Assembly: GCF_030268885.1 (NCBI RefSeq)
Contig: NZ_BSSA01000006.1
Span: 186,001 to 250,000, forward strand
Direction: 5' to 3'
DNA length: 64,000 nucleotides
From: Kitasatospora phosalacinea
GTDB lineage: Bacteria > Actinomycetota > Actinomycetes > Streptomycetales > Streptomycetaceae
Of the stretch, positions 50,552 through 59,958 are shown one piece after another. The notes below the pieces were generated by a model. That model was given only the letters and a program-made list of their open reading frames with translations. It ran no database searches and was not told where the DNA came from. Each line of letters starts with the position of its first letter. The stretch's first letter is position 1. The position numbers and the translations under genes are program-made.

Positions 50552-50577
50552 TGTGGATAACCCGCCCCTGTGGATAA
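50552..50577 (-). promoter_or_regulatory. Two perfect DnaA-box sequences
   Basis: TGTGGATAA occurs at 50552-50560 and 50569-50577, which on the minus strand is TTATCCACA, the exact E. coli-type DnaA box, twice in 26 bp with the same orientation. They lie 130-155 bp upstream of the ssd-like start, between it and the 6C RNA. DnaA binding and control of the Tad operon are inferred. On the plus strand TTGACG (50615-50620) with TATGAC 15 nt later could be a weak rightward promoter. Confidence 0.55.
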
Positions 50578-50784
50578 CCGAGGTCACTCGGACGGGGGCT
50601 AAAGCGCCTCGGAATTGACGCATCGGGTATACCGATATGACACTCGCACCACTACGCAGAGTGACAAAAACTTGGGACGCGAAGAAACCTCGACAACGGC
50701 TGCCGCGCCGCTGGAGCACCCCCCGCAACCACTGGCACCACCGCTCCCTGGAGGCTCAACTGCCAAGGAAAACGGGCCCGGACA

Positions 50785-50860
50785 TGCGACGACCCCCGCC
50801 GGGGGGGAGAGCGGGGGTCGTCTATCCACGGCCCGGCTCGGGGGGGAGGAGCCGGACCGG
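50785..50860 (-). ncRNA. 6C RNA
   Basis: On the minus strand two hairpins follow each other with a 10-nt linker. The first has stem CCGGCTC/GAGCCGG (50833-50855) around loop CTCCCCCCC; the second has a 12-bp stem GACGACCCCCGC/GCGGGGGTCGTC (50788-50822) around loop TCTCCCCCCCG. Two stem-loops each with six or more loop cytosines define the actinobacterial 6C RNA. The place between an ssd gene and a HAD hydrolase gene, transcribed in the ssd direction, is the same as for mycobacterial 6C (B11) as I recall. C-rich loops can pair with G-rich ribosome binding sites of target mRNAs. The exact 5' end is not determined. Confidence 0.82.
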
Positions 50861-50988
50861 GTTAGCACGGTCGCGCGAACGATCCGTGACTTCCATGGTG
50901 TACCCGACCGGCCAGAAACACAAACCCGCACGCCCACGGGTCCACCGAATGGCCCTCCCTTTTGGTCGCCCCTCTATCCTCGGTTCCC

Positions 50989-51864
50989 GTGGACACCACC
51001 GAGAACGCCGACGAGAACGCCGACTTCGCCGACCGCCGCCCGGACCGGACCGGCTACGGCGTGCCCCGCACCGCCGCCTTCTTCGACCTCGACAAGACGA
51101 TCATCGCCAAGTCCAGCGCGCTCGCGTTCAGCCGGCCGTTCTACCAGGGCGGGCTGATCAACCGCCGCTCGGTGGTGAAGAGCGCGTACGCCCAGTTCGT
51201 CTTCCTGGTCGGCGGCGCGGACCACGACCAGATGGAGAAGATGCGGGCCTACCTGTCCGCGCTGACCCGGGGGTGGAACGTCCAGCAGGTCCGGGAGATC
51301 GTCGCGGAGACCCTGCACGGCATGATCGACCCGATCATCTACGACGAGGCGGCCTCGCTGATCGAGCAGCACCACGCGGCCGGCCGCGACGTGGTGATCG
51401 TCAGCAGCTCGGGCTCCGAGGTGGTCGAGCCGATCGGCCAACTACTGGGCGCGGACCACGTGATCGCCACCCGGCTGCACGTCGAGGAGGGCCGCTACAC
51501 CGGCGAGATCGAGTACTACGCGTACGCCGAGAACAAGGCCGCGGCGATCCGCGAACTGGCCGAGCGGGAGGGCTACGACCTCGCCAACTGCTACGCGTAC
51601 AGCGACTCCTCGACCGACCTGCCGATGCTGGAGGCGGTCGGCCACCCGGCCGCGGTGAACCCGGACCGGGCGCTGCGCAAGGAGGCGACGGCCCGCGAGT
51701 GGCCGGTGCTGGTGTTCAGCCGACCGGTCGAACTGACCCGCAGGCTCCCGGAGTTCCGCGCACCGAGCCGTTCGGTGGTGGCCGCGGTGGCGGTCGGCGC
51801 GGCGGTGCTGACGGCCGGGGCGCTGTGGTACGCCGCGCGGCGGCGCCGCCCGGCCGCGGCCTGA
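50989..51864 (+). CDS. HAD-IB family hydrolase with C-terminal membrane anchor
   Basis: The 291-residue protein has the HAD motifs FFDLDKTIIAKSS (Asp33, Asp35), VIVSSSGSEVVEP as motif II and NCYAYSDSSTDLPMLEAVGH as motifs III/IV, in the SerB-like subclass IB. A single hydrophobic helix near the C-terminus (VVAAVAVGAAVLTAGALWYA) is followed by a basic end, suggesting membrane attachment. The substrate is a phosphate ester of unknown nature; related Streptomyces proteins are called morphological-differentiation associated. The GTG has no ribosome binding site but TATCCT ends eight bases before it, consistent with a leaderless transcript. Confidence 0.85.
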   Translation: MDTTENADENADFADRRPDRTGYGVPRTAAFFDLDKTIIAKSSALAFSRPFYQGGLINRRSVVKSAYAQFVFLVGGADHDQMEKMRAYLSALTRGWNVQQVREIVAETLHGMIDPIIYDEAASLIEQHHAAGRDVVIVSSSGSEVVEPIGQLLGADHVIATRLHVEEGRYTGEIEYYAYAENKAAAIRELAEREGYDLANCYAYSDSSTDLPMLEAVGHPAAVNPDRALRKEATAREWPVLVFSRPVELTRRLPEFRAPSRSVVAAVAVGAAVLTAGALWYAARRRRPAAA

Positions 51865-51877
51865 TCCGCGACGCCGC

Positions 51878-51908
51878 AGGCCGGTGGACCCGGCGGGTCC
51901 ACCGGCCT
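51878..51908 (+). terminator. Terminator hairpin after the HAD gene
   Basis: AGGCCGGTGGACC pairs perfectly with GGTCCACCGGCCT around a CGGCG loop, 13 bases behind the stop codon. Confidence 0.85.
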
Positions 51909-51993
51909 CCAGTGCGCCAAATCGGACAAAACTCGACGCAAACCGCCAAAGGCGCCGTTTTCGGGTTCCTCTTTCGGGCGATCTGAGGTAGAA

Positions 51994-52182
51994 ATGGGTT
52001 ACGGCCCGCGAGACCCGGTCAGGACCCCAAGAGGTCGAACCGACAACGCAGTTAAGGCCCCACGGACCGACGCACGGACAATCGGGCACCCACATGCAGC
52101 CGACCCGCTGACGGGCCGCCGCACCAGGCGAACGGGAACAGGACCCCGCCTGATGGGCAATGAACGGTGCATGCTCTGGTAA
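51994..52182 (+). CDS. Possible small basic protein in a convergent gap
   Basis: In the 433-bp gap between the HAD gene and the Fic-like gene, an ATG with a good GAGGT site encodes 62 residues (MGYGPRDPVRTPRGRTDNAV, later MGNERCMLW, TAA stop). The peptide is basic and without known domain. Third-codon G+C is only about 60 percent, against over 90 percent in neighbouring genes, which argues against an established gene. The whole stretch 51910-52190 is AT-richer than its surroundings, so it may instead be an untranslated RNA or recently acquired sequence. Confidence 0.25.
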   Translation: MGYGPRDPVRTPRGRTDNAVKAPRTDARTIGHPHAADPLTGRRTRRTGTGPRLMGNERCMLW

Positions 52183-52297
52183 CCCGGTCTCCGTGCCAGC
52201 GGCGACGCCCGGAAGTCTCGGACGTCGCCGCAACCGCGTTCCCGCACCGCCGGAACGCGCCGCCCGGAACGCGCCGACCGGAAAGTGCCGCCCGGCC

Positions 52298-53188
52298 TCA
52301 GACCATGCCGCGCTGCATCGCCTCGCACACCGCGGTGCTCTCGCGCACGCCCAGGCCGAGCCCGGCGGCGCAGTGCACCACCCAGCGGGAGACCCCCTCG
52401 GGGGTGCCCTCCAGGTAGCCGAGCAGGGCCCGGCGGTAGGCGGCGGTGCCGAGCTCGGCGAGGCCGACCTCGGCGGGGCAGATCGCCTTCGGGTCGAGCC
52501 CCTCGGCGGTCAGCACGATCCGCTGGGCGGCCCGGGCGACCAGGCCGTTGTAGCTGCCGAAGGGGCGCAGCGCGAGCAGTTCTCCGTGCACCACGGCGGC
52601 GACCACCAGGGCGGGCGCGCCGCCGGTGGGGCGTTCGGCCCGGGCGGCGAGCAGCCCGGCGAGCTGGTCGAGGCGGGCGGCCGCCTCGGCGGGCGGGGGC
52701 GGCGGCGGGAGTTCGCCGACCGGGCCGTCGGGGGCCCCGGCGGCCGCGGTCTCGGTGGCCGCGACCTCCAGCGGGAACAGCGGTGCGGCCTGCTCGCCGT
52801 CCCGGCGGGGGCGGCCGGCCGCGGGGTCGCCGTCGCCGACGGCGAGCAGGTGGAGCCGGGCCAGCACCTGGAGCGGGGAGGTGCGCCAGACGCTGAGCAG
52901 TTGACCGGCCTCGGCGGAGAGGCGCAGCGCGGCACCGACCGTGCGGGCCTCGGGGTCGGCGCCGAAGTCGGTGCGGCGGCGGACCTCCTCGAGCGGCCAG
53001 TCGGCGCCCTCCAGGGCGGCCGAGGCGCGGGCGCCGCGCAGGGCCGATTCGGAGGTCACCTCGCCCGCCCGGCGCCGCATCACGCGGTGCCCGTAGAGGC
53101 GGTCGACGTTCTTGCGCACCTCGGCGACGGCCTCGGGCACGCCGTCGAGCTGGGCCAGCGGGGCGAGCGGGTCAGTTCCTGTGGTCAC
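52298..53188 (-). CDS. Degenerate Fic-fold protein
   Basis: The 296-residue protein resembles Fic proteins at two points. SESALRGARASAALEGADWP (SAALEG at 56-61) looks like the Fic N-terminal S(A/S)xIEG motif. HGELLALRPFGSYNG (His201 to Gly215) aligns with the Fic core HPFxxGNG. The catalytic histidine is Arg208 and the GNGR loop reads SYNGLVAR, so AMP transfer is unlikely. The middle holds a Pro-rich insert (ELPPPPPPAE). It is often labelled oxidoreductase, for which I see no motif. Order ssd-HAD-this gene also occurs in mycobacteria as I recall. Confidence 0.6.
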   Translation of the reverse strand: MTTGTDPLAPLAQLDGVPEAVAEVRKNVDRLYGHRVMRRRAGEVTSESALRGARASAALEGADWPLEEVRRRTDFGADPEARTVGAALRLSAEAGQLLSVWRTSPLQVLARLHLLAVGDGDPAAGRPRRDGEQAAPLFPLEVAATETAAAGAPDGPVGELPPPPPPAEAAARLDQLAGLLAARAERPTGGAPALVVAAVVHGELLALRPFGSYNGLVARAAQRIVLTAEGLDPKAICPAEVGLAELGTAAYRRALLGYLEGTPEGVSRWVVHCAAGLGLGVRESTAVCEAMQRGMV

Positions 53189-53389
53189 CTACCCGAGGGT
53201 AATGAGTCCACCGAGCGGACGGGAGGCAACCCCCGGGTCACCCTTTCGTGGCAATCCGCCATTCCCCCGTGTGCGAGGCCCCAAACCACCGCTAGCATGG
53301 CCGATAATCGGTGACGATAACGGTTTCCAACAAGCATCGGGTCGGCGAGGACCGGCGGGTGCCACAGCCAGAGAGCCGGAGACTCAGAG

Positions 53390-54376
53390 ATGAAGATCGC
53401 CTTCGTCGGCAAGGGCGGCAGCGGCAAGACCACCCTGTCCGCACTGTTCATCCGCCACCTGGCCGCCGCCGGTCGCCCGGTGGTCGCCGTCGACGCTGAC
53501 ATCAACCAACACCTCGGCCCGGCACTCGGCCTGACGGACGACCAGGCCGCCGCCCTCCCCTCGCTCGGCGCGCACCTGCCGGAGATCAAGGAGTACCTGC
53601 GCGGCGGCAACCCGCTGATCCGCTCCGCCGAGGAGATGATCAAGACCACCCCGCCCGGCCCCGGCTCCCGGCTGCTGCGGATCGTCGAGGAGAACCCGGT
53701 GTACGCGGCCTGCGCCCGCCCGGTCGCCCTGGACGAGGGCTCGGTCCGGCTGATGGTGACCGGCGCGTTCACCGAGGAGGACCTCGGGGTGGCCTGCTAC
53801 CACTCCAAGGTCGGCGCGGTGGAGCTGCTGCTGAACCACCTGCTGGACGGCCCGGACGAGTACCTGGTCACCGACATGACGGCCGGTTCCGACTCCTTCG
53901 CCTCCGGCCTGTTCACCCGCTTCGACCTGACCCTCCTGGTCGCCGAGCCGACCCGCAAGGGCGTCTCGGTGTACCGCCAGTACAAGGAGTACGCCCAGGA
54001 CTTCGACGTCCACCTGCGCGTGGTCGGCAACAAGGTGCAGGGCCCGGACGACCTGGAGTTCCTGCGCCGCGAGGTCGGCGAGGACCTGTACGCCTGCTTC
54101 GGGCAGTCCGGCTGGGTGCGCCGGCTGGAGCGCGGGGACGAGCCGCCGCTGCGCGAACTGGAGCCCGCGAACCGGGAGGTGCTGGCCCGGCTGCAGACCG
54201 CCGCCGACACCGCCCACGGGCTGCGCGACCCGCGCCGGTACAGCGCCCAGGCGGTCCGCTTCCACCTGCGCAACGCGGAGAGCTGGGGCAACGCCAAGGT
54301 CGGCACCGACCTCGCCGCCCAGGTCGACCCGGACTACGTGCTGGGCGCCGAGCAGCCCCGGACCGCCGGAGTCTGA
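53390..54376 (+). CDS. ParA/CooC-like ATP-binding protein
   Basis: The 328-residue protein begins MKIAFVGKGGSGKTTLSALF with a deviant Walker A KGGSGKTT (8-15), then VVAVDADINQHLGPALGL and DEYLVTDMTAGSDSFASGLF. These are marks of SIMIBI-class ATPases like CooC, which insert metal into enzymes, or ParA. No CooC metal-binding CxC is evident, and the DINQH segment may instead define a separate actinobacterial group. The ATG follows CCGGAGACTCAGAG. Upstream, TAGCAT near 53302 could be a -10 box and GATAATCGGT/GATAACGGTT form a direct repeat. The partner is unknown. Confidence 0.8.
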   Translation: MKIAFVGKGGSGKTTLSALFIRHLAAAGRPVVAVDADINQHLGPALGLTDDQAAALPSLGAHLPEIKEYLRGGNPLIRSAEEMIKTTPPGPGSRLLRIVEENPVYAACARPVALDEGSVRLMVTGAFTEEDLGVACYHSKVGAVELLLNHLLDGPDEYLVTDMTAGSDSFASGLFTRFDLTLLVAEPTRKGVSVYRQYKEYAQDFDVHLRVVGNKVQGPDDLEFLRREVGEDLYACFGQSGWVRRLERGDEPPLRELEPANREVLARLQTAADTAHGLRDPRRYSAQAVRFHLRNAESWGNAKVGTDLAAQVDPDYVLGAEQPRTAGV

Positions 54377-54439
54377 ACCCGCACCCGTCCCACCCGCTCC
54401 GCCAACCCCCACCCTCCGCCCCCCTCCACCCCGCCGCGC

Positions 54440-54484
54440 CCCGAGGGGCCGGTCCGCCCGCCACGGCCGGACCGGCCCCTCGGG
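54440..54484 (+). terminator. Strong terminator after the ParA-like gene
   Basis: A 17-bp perfect stem (CCCGAGGGGCCGGTCCG and complement) closes an 11-nt loop. From here to 54748 there is no gene; 54520-54612 is AT-richer and probably carries the promoter of the next gene, but I can name no specific box. Confidence 0.85.
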
Positions 54485-54748
54485 CGTTCCCCCAGGAAAT
54501 TCCCGCCCGCACGGGTGCCACACGATGTGGTGAACGCCCCTATTTGTACTGGCACTCGAAGCGCACGCTGTGCAAAGGTTCCATTACTCTCGGTTTACCA
54601 AGTCTTGAACCCAGGGTCGCCGCAGGCCGCCGCCGCCGCGCCCACCCCGCCACACCCGCTGTGACCCACGACAGCCGATCCGACCAGGCACACCACACCG
54701 CCGGACCTGACTGCGTTCGTTCCCCCGGAAGAAGACGGGAAGACACCC

Positions 54749-57088
54749 ATGACCCTCGACGTCTCCAGCGCACCCATCGCCTCCGACACCACCGACCACG
54801 CCCCGCCGCCGCAGGTCGGCCCGGCCCCCGGCCGGGCCCGTGCCCTGCTGGCGCACGACCTGCCCGCCTCCCTGGCGGTGTTCCTCATCGCGGTGCCGTT
54901 CTCGCTCGGCATCGCCCTCGCCACCGGCGCCCCGCTGACGGCCGGTCTGGTCGCCGCCGCGGTCGGCGGCCTGGTGGCGGGTCTCCTCGGTGGCACCCAC
55001 CTGCAGGTCAGCGGCCCGTCCGCGGCCCTGACGGTGGTCACCGCCGGGGTGATCGCCCAGTACGGCTGGCCGACCGCCTGCCTGGTCACCGTCGCCGCGG
55101 GCCTGCTGCAACTGCTGCTCGGCTCGCTGCGGGTGGCCCGCGCCGCGCTCGCCGTCTCACCCGCCGTGGTGCACGGCATGCTGGCGGGCGTCGGCCTGAC
55201 CATCGCGATCGCCCAACTCCACGTCATCCTCGGTGGCACACCGCACAGTTCGGCCCTGGCCGACCTGCTCTCGCTGCCCGGCGAGCTGGCCGGGCCGCAC
55301 CTGCCCGCGCTGGCGGTCGGCCTGCTGGCGCTGGCGGTCCTGTACGGCTGGCCCCGGCTCGGCCTGCTGCCCGGCGCGGCCGGTCGCGTCGGCGTCCGAC
55401 TGGCCCAGTTGCCCGCGGCGCTGGTCGCGGTGGCCGCCGCCACCACCCTGTCGCTGGTCGCCGGGCTGCGGCTGGCCCGGGTCGAGCTCCCGGTCTGGGA
55501 GCACCACCAGTTCTTCTCGATGCCCCCGCTCGACCTGCTGTCTGGCCACTGGGCGGCGCTGCTCGGCCTGGTGCTGACGGTCACCGTGGTGGCCGGCGTG
55601 GAGTCCCTGCTGTCCTCCGTGGCCGTCGACCGGATGACCCGTCGCAGCGGCGACCTGGACCGCGAGCTGCGCGCCCAGGGCGCGTCCAACCTGGCCTCGG
55701 GGCTGCTCGGCGGTCTCCCGGTGGCCGGTGGCGCCGTCCGCTCCACCGCCAACGTGCAGGCCGGCGCGGCCACCCGGGCCTCCGCGGTGCTGCACGGCTG
55801 CTGGGTGCTGGTCGCCGCGCTGGTGCTGACCGCCGGGCTGCGGCGGATCCCGCTGGCCGCGCTGGCCGCCCTGGTGCTGGTGGTCGGCGTGCAGATGGTC
55901 AGCTTCGCGCACATCCGCCGGGTGCACCGGCACCGCGAGTTCCCGGTGTACCTGGCCACCGTGCTCGGGGTGGTGCTGCTCGGCGTCCCGCTCGGGGTGG
56001 TGCTCGGCGGTTCGGTCGCCGTGCTGCTCGCCCTCTACCGGCTGACCCGCGCCCACGTGGACGTGCTGGCCGAGGAGGACGGCTCGTACACCGTCCGCAC
56101 CCACGGCCCGCTGACGTTCGCGGCCGTCCCCAAGCTGAGCAGGGCGCTGGGCCTGGTCCCGGCCGGGGCGCGGGTGACGGTCCACCACGACGGCTCGTTC
56201 CTGGACCACGCCGCGTACGAGGCGCTGCACGCCTGGCGCACCGGCCACCAGGCCGCCGGCGCCCAGGTCGCGATGGTGACCGAGCGCCGCCCGCAGGACG
56301 TGCTGGACCCGGACGGCACCGTCCGGGCGGGCAGCTCCCCCGGGCCGCACCGCTGCCGCGCCTGGACGCCCTGGGTCGGCCACCACTGCATCGAGCAGCG
56401 CGAGGACGACCCGCACGTCCGACTGCTCGACGGCGTCCGCGGTTTCCAGCAGCACACCGCCCCGCTGGTCCGTCAGGAGCTCGCCCGCCTCGCCCGGGAC
56501 GGCCAGACGCCCTCGCAGCTCTTCCTCACCTGCGCGGACTCCCGGATGGTCACCAGCATGATCACCAGTTCCGGCCCGGGAGACCTCTTCACCGTCCGCA
56601 ACGTCGGCAACCTCGTCCCCGCCCCGTACGAGCCGGGCGCCGCGGACGACTCGGTGGCCGCCGCCGTCCAGTACGCGGTGGAGGTCCTGGAGGTCGCCTC
56701 GATCACGGTCTGCGGGCACTCCGGCTGCGGTGCGATGAAGGCCCTGCTGGACGGCGTCACCGAGGCGGCCAGTCCGCCCACCGCGCTGGCCCGCTGGTTG
56801 CGCAACGGCCGCAGCTCGCTCGACCGCCTGCGGCGTGCGCCCGCCGAGTTCGAGGGCCGCCCCGCGGCGGACGTGGTGGAGCAGCTGTGCATCACCAACG
56901 TGGTGCAGCAGCTCGACCAGCTGCTGGCCAACCCGGCGGTGGAGCGCCGGGTCGCGGACGGGTCGCTGCGGCTGGTCGGGATGTACTTCGACTTCGCGAC
57001 CGCGCAGGCCTACGTGCTGGACGCGCGGACCGGCCGCTTCGCCCCGGTGCACGCGCACGTCGAGCCGGAGCAGGACCTCGCGGCCTAG
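54749..57088 (+). CDS. SulP-type anion transporter fused to a beta-carbonic anhydrase
   Basis: The 779-residue protein joins three parts. A SulP transporter domain spans about 35-430 (LPASLAVFLIAVPFSLGIAL, QVSGPSAALTVV). A STAS-like domain spans about 435-545, and a beta-carbonic anhydrase about 560-770, with zinc ligands in CADSR (Cys near 595) and HSGCG (His657, Cys660). The likely role is bicarbonate uptake or release coupled to CO2 hydration at the inner face of the membrane. The ATG follows GGGAAG. The catalytic Asp-Arg dyad of CADSR is intact, so the anhydrase should be active. Confidence 0.92.
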   Translation: MTLDVSSAPIASDTTDHAPPPQVGPAPGRARALLAHDLPASLAVFLIAVPFSLGIALATGAPLTAGLVAAAVGGLVAGLLGGTHLQVSGPSAALTVVTAGVIAQYGWPTACLVTVAAGLLQLLLGSLRVARAALAVSPAVVHGMLAGVGLTIAIAQLHVILGGTPHSSALADLLSLPGELAGPHLPALAVGLLALAVLYGWPRLGLLPGAAGRVGVRLAQLPAALVAVAAATTLSLVAGLRLARVELPVWEHHQFFSMPPLDLLSGHWAALLGLVLTVTVVAGVESLLSSVAVDRMTRRSGDLDRELRAQGASNLASGLLGGLPVAGGAVRSTANVQAGAATRASAVLHGCWVLVAALVLTAGLRRIPLAALAALVLVVGVQMVSFAHIRRVHRHREFPVYLATVLGVVLLGVPLGVVLGGSVAVLLALYRLTRAHVDVLAEEDGSYTVRTHGPLTFAAVPKLSRALGLVPAGARVTVHHDGSFLDHAAYEALHAWRTGHQAAGAQVAMVTERRPQDVLDPDGTVRAGSSPGPHRCRAWTPWVGHHCIEQREDDPHVRLLDGVRGFQQHTAPLVRQELARLARDGQTPSQLFLTCADSRMVTSMITSSGPGDLFTVRNVGNLVPAPYEPGAADDSVAAAVQYAVEVLEVASITVCGHSGCGAMKALLDGVTEAASPPTALARWLRNGRSSLDRLRRAPAEFEGRPAADVVEQLCITNVVQQLDQLLANPAVERRVADGSLRLVGMYFDFATAQAYVLDARTGRFAPVHAHVEPEQDLAA

Positions 57089-57100
57089 GGCCGTCCTCCG

Positions 57101-57607
57101 TCAGAGCAGCAGCCGGGCCAGGTCGGCCGGGGTCACGTAGCCGGGCCAGCGGTGGTCGGTGAAGAGGTGGACCCCGGCGTCCTGGTAGCACTGGTCGACG
57201 AGCTGGGAGCAGATCATGTGCGCGGTGCTGGCGACGTAGCGCCGCAGCGGGGGACCGATCGGCAGGTGCAGGCGGACGGCGGCGAGGGCGAGGTAGTCGG
57301 CGAAGCTGTAGGGGGTGCCGACGTAGGAGCGGGCGGCCGCGGTGATCGCGGACCGCTGCTCGTCGGTGAGCGGGATCCGGCCGGTGGACCAGAGCACCGG
57401 CCGGTCGTCGTAGACGGAGAGCGGGCGGAGTTCCGCGCCGCCGGGCTGGGCCTCGACGAGTTCGCCGTCGCCGACGTGGACGAAGGCGTGCTCGTAGTCG
57501 GCGAACCCGTCGCCGTTGAGGAACTGGCCGATCCGGATCAGGCGGCCGGTGCGGCCGCCCATCCGGACGACCGCGAAGTCGCCGGGGAGGGGAGGGGTGG
57601 TGTTCAT
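57101..57607 (-). CDS. YiiX/NlpC-P60-like cysteine peptidase fold protein
   Basis: The 168-residue protein has PLPGDFAVVRMGGRTGRLIR, an early His in YEHAFVHVGDGELVEAQPGG and a later Cys in HMICSQLVDQCYQDAG. This is the circularly permuted order His-then-Cys seen in YiiX/YaeF-type papain-like enzymes rather than in classic NlpC/P60. Such proteins hydrolyse amide or thioester bonds, often in lipids or peptides. There is no signal peptide, so it acts in the cytoplasm unless secreted another way. ATG at 57607 is chosen; the ribosome binding site is weak. It is tail-to-tail with the SulP fusion, 12 bp apart. Confidence 0.7.
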   Translation of the reverse strand: MNTTPPLPGDFAVVRMGGRTGRLIRIGQFLNGDGFADYEHAFVHVGDGELVEAQPGGAELRPLSVYDDRPVLWSTGRIPLTDEQRSAITAAARSYVGTPYSFADYLALAAVRLHLPIGPPLRRYVASTAHMICSQLVDQCYQDAGVHLFTDHRWPGYVTPADLARLLL

Positions 57608-57786
57608 GGCGGTGACCCCGTCTTCGTGGCGCACAGTGATGAGACGTACACTTTCAGTGGAGTACCGGCAAGGGGAGGCGTCAAGGCGCCGTGCGGGATT
57701 GACCGGGGCGGGGGGCGGGAAGGGGCAGGGGGGCCGACGGGAGGGCCGGGGCGGCGCCCACCTGGGGCGGAGGCACCCGGTCGATC

Positions 57787-57802
57787 AAAGGTCTACACCA
57801 AT
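57787..57802. promoter_or_regulatory. DasR-like site upstream of acs
   Basis: AAAGGTCTACACCAAT agrees with 12 of 16 positions of the DasR element ACTGGTCTAGACCACT, including the GGTCTA and ACCA halves. It lies 117 bp before the acs start in a 311-bp gene-free region. DasR is a GlcNAc-responsive GntR repressor, reported (from memory) to repress acsA in Saccharopolyspora. No other clear site is seen between 57608 and 57918. Confidence 0.45.
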
Positions 57803-57918
57803 TTCCCGGCAGCTCTTGTCAACGGAGCCGTCGGCCTGGTGAGCTGTGCGCTGGGACACACGGGACAATCCCTCCGCACGGGGTTCCCCGGTATTTGAGA
57901 CTCGATGAGGAGTGCGCG

Positions 57919-59874
<1,956 letters not shown>

Positions 59875-59893
59875 TCCACCGCACCACGGGCCT

Positions 59894-59926
59894 GGGCCCC
59901 GTTCCGCGCGAAGCGGGACGGGGCCC
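59894..59926 (+). terminator. Terminator hairpin after acs
   Basis: GGGCCCCGTTCCGC pairs with GCGGGACGGGGCCC (one T-G wobble) around a GCGAA loop, 20 bases past the stop codon. It lies between convergent genes. Confidence 0.85.
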
Positions 59927-59958
59927 CGGCCCGTCGGTGGCGTCAGCCGGTCAGCCGG

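Noticed and set aside
50615..50641. Rightward promoter TTGACG-15-TATGAC
   Set aside because: The spacer is short and the transcript would run antisense through the 6C RNA; it is kept only as a side note in the DnaA-box entry.
52298..53188. Fic toxin of a toxin-antitoxin module
   Set aside because: The catalytic His is absent and no small antitoxin gene is adjacent.
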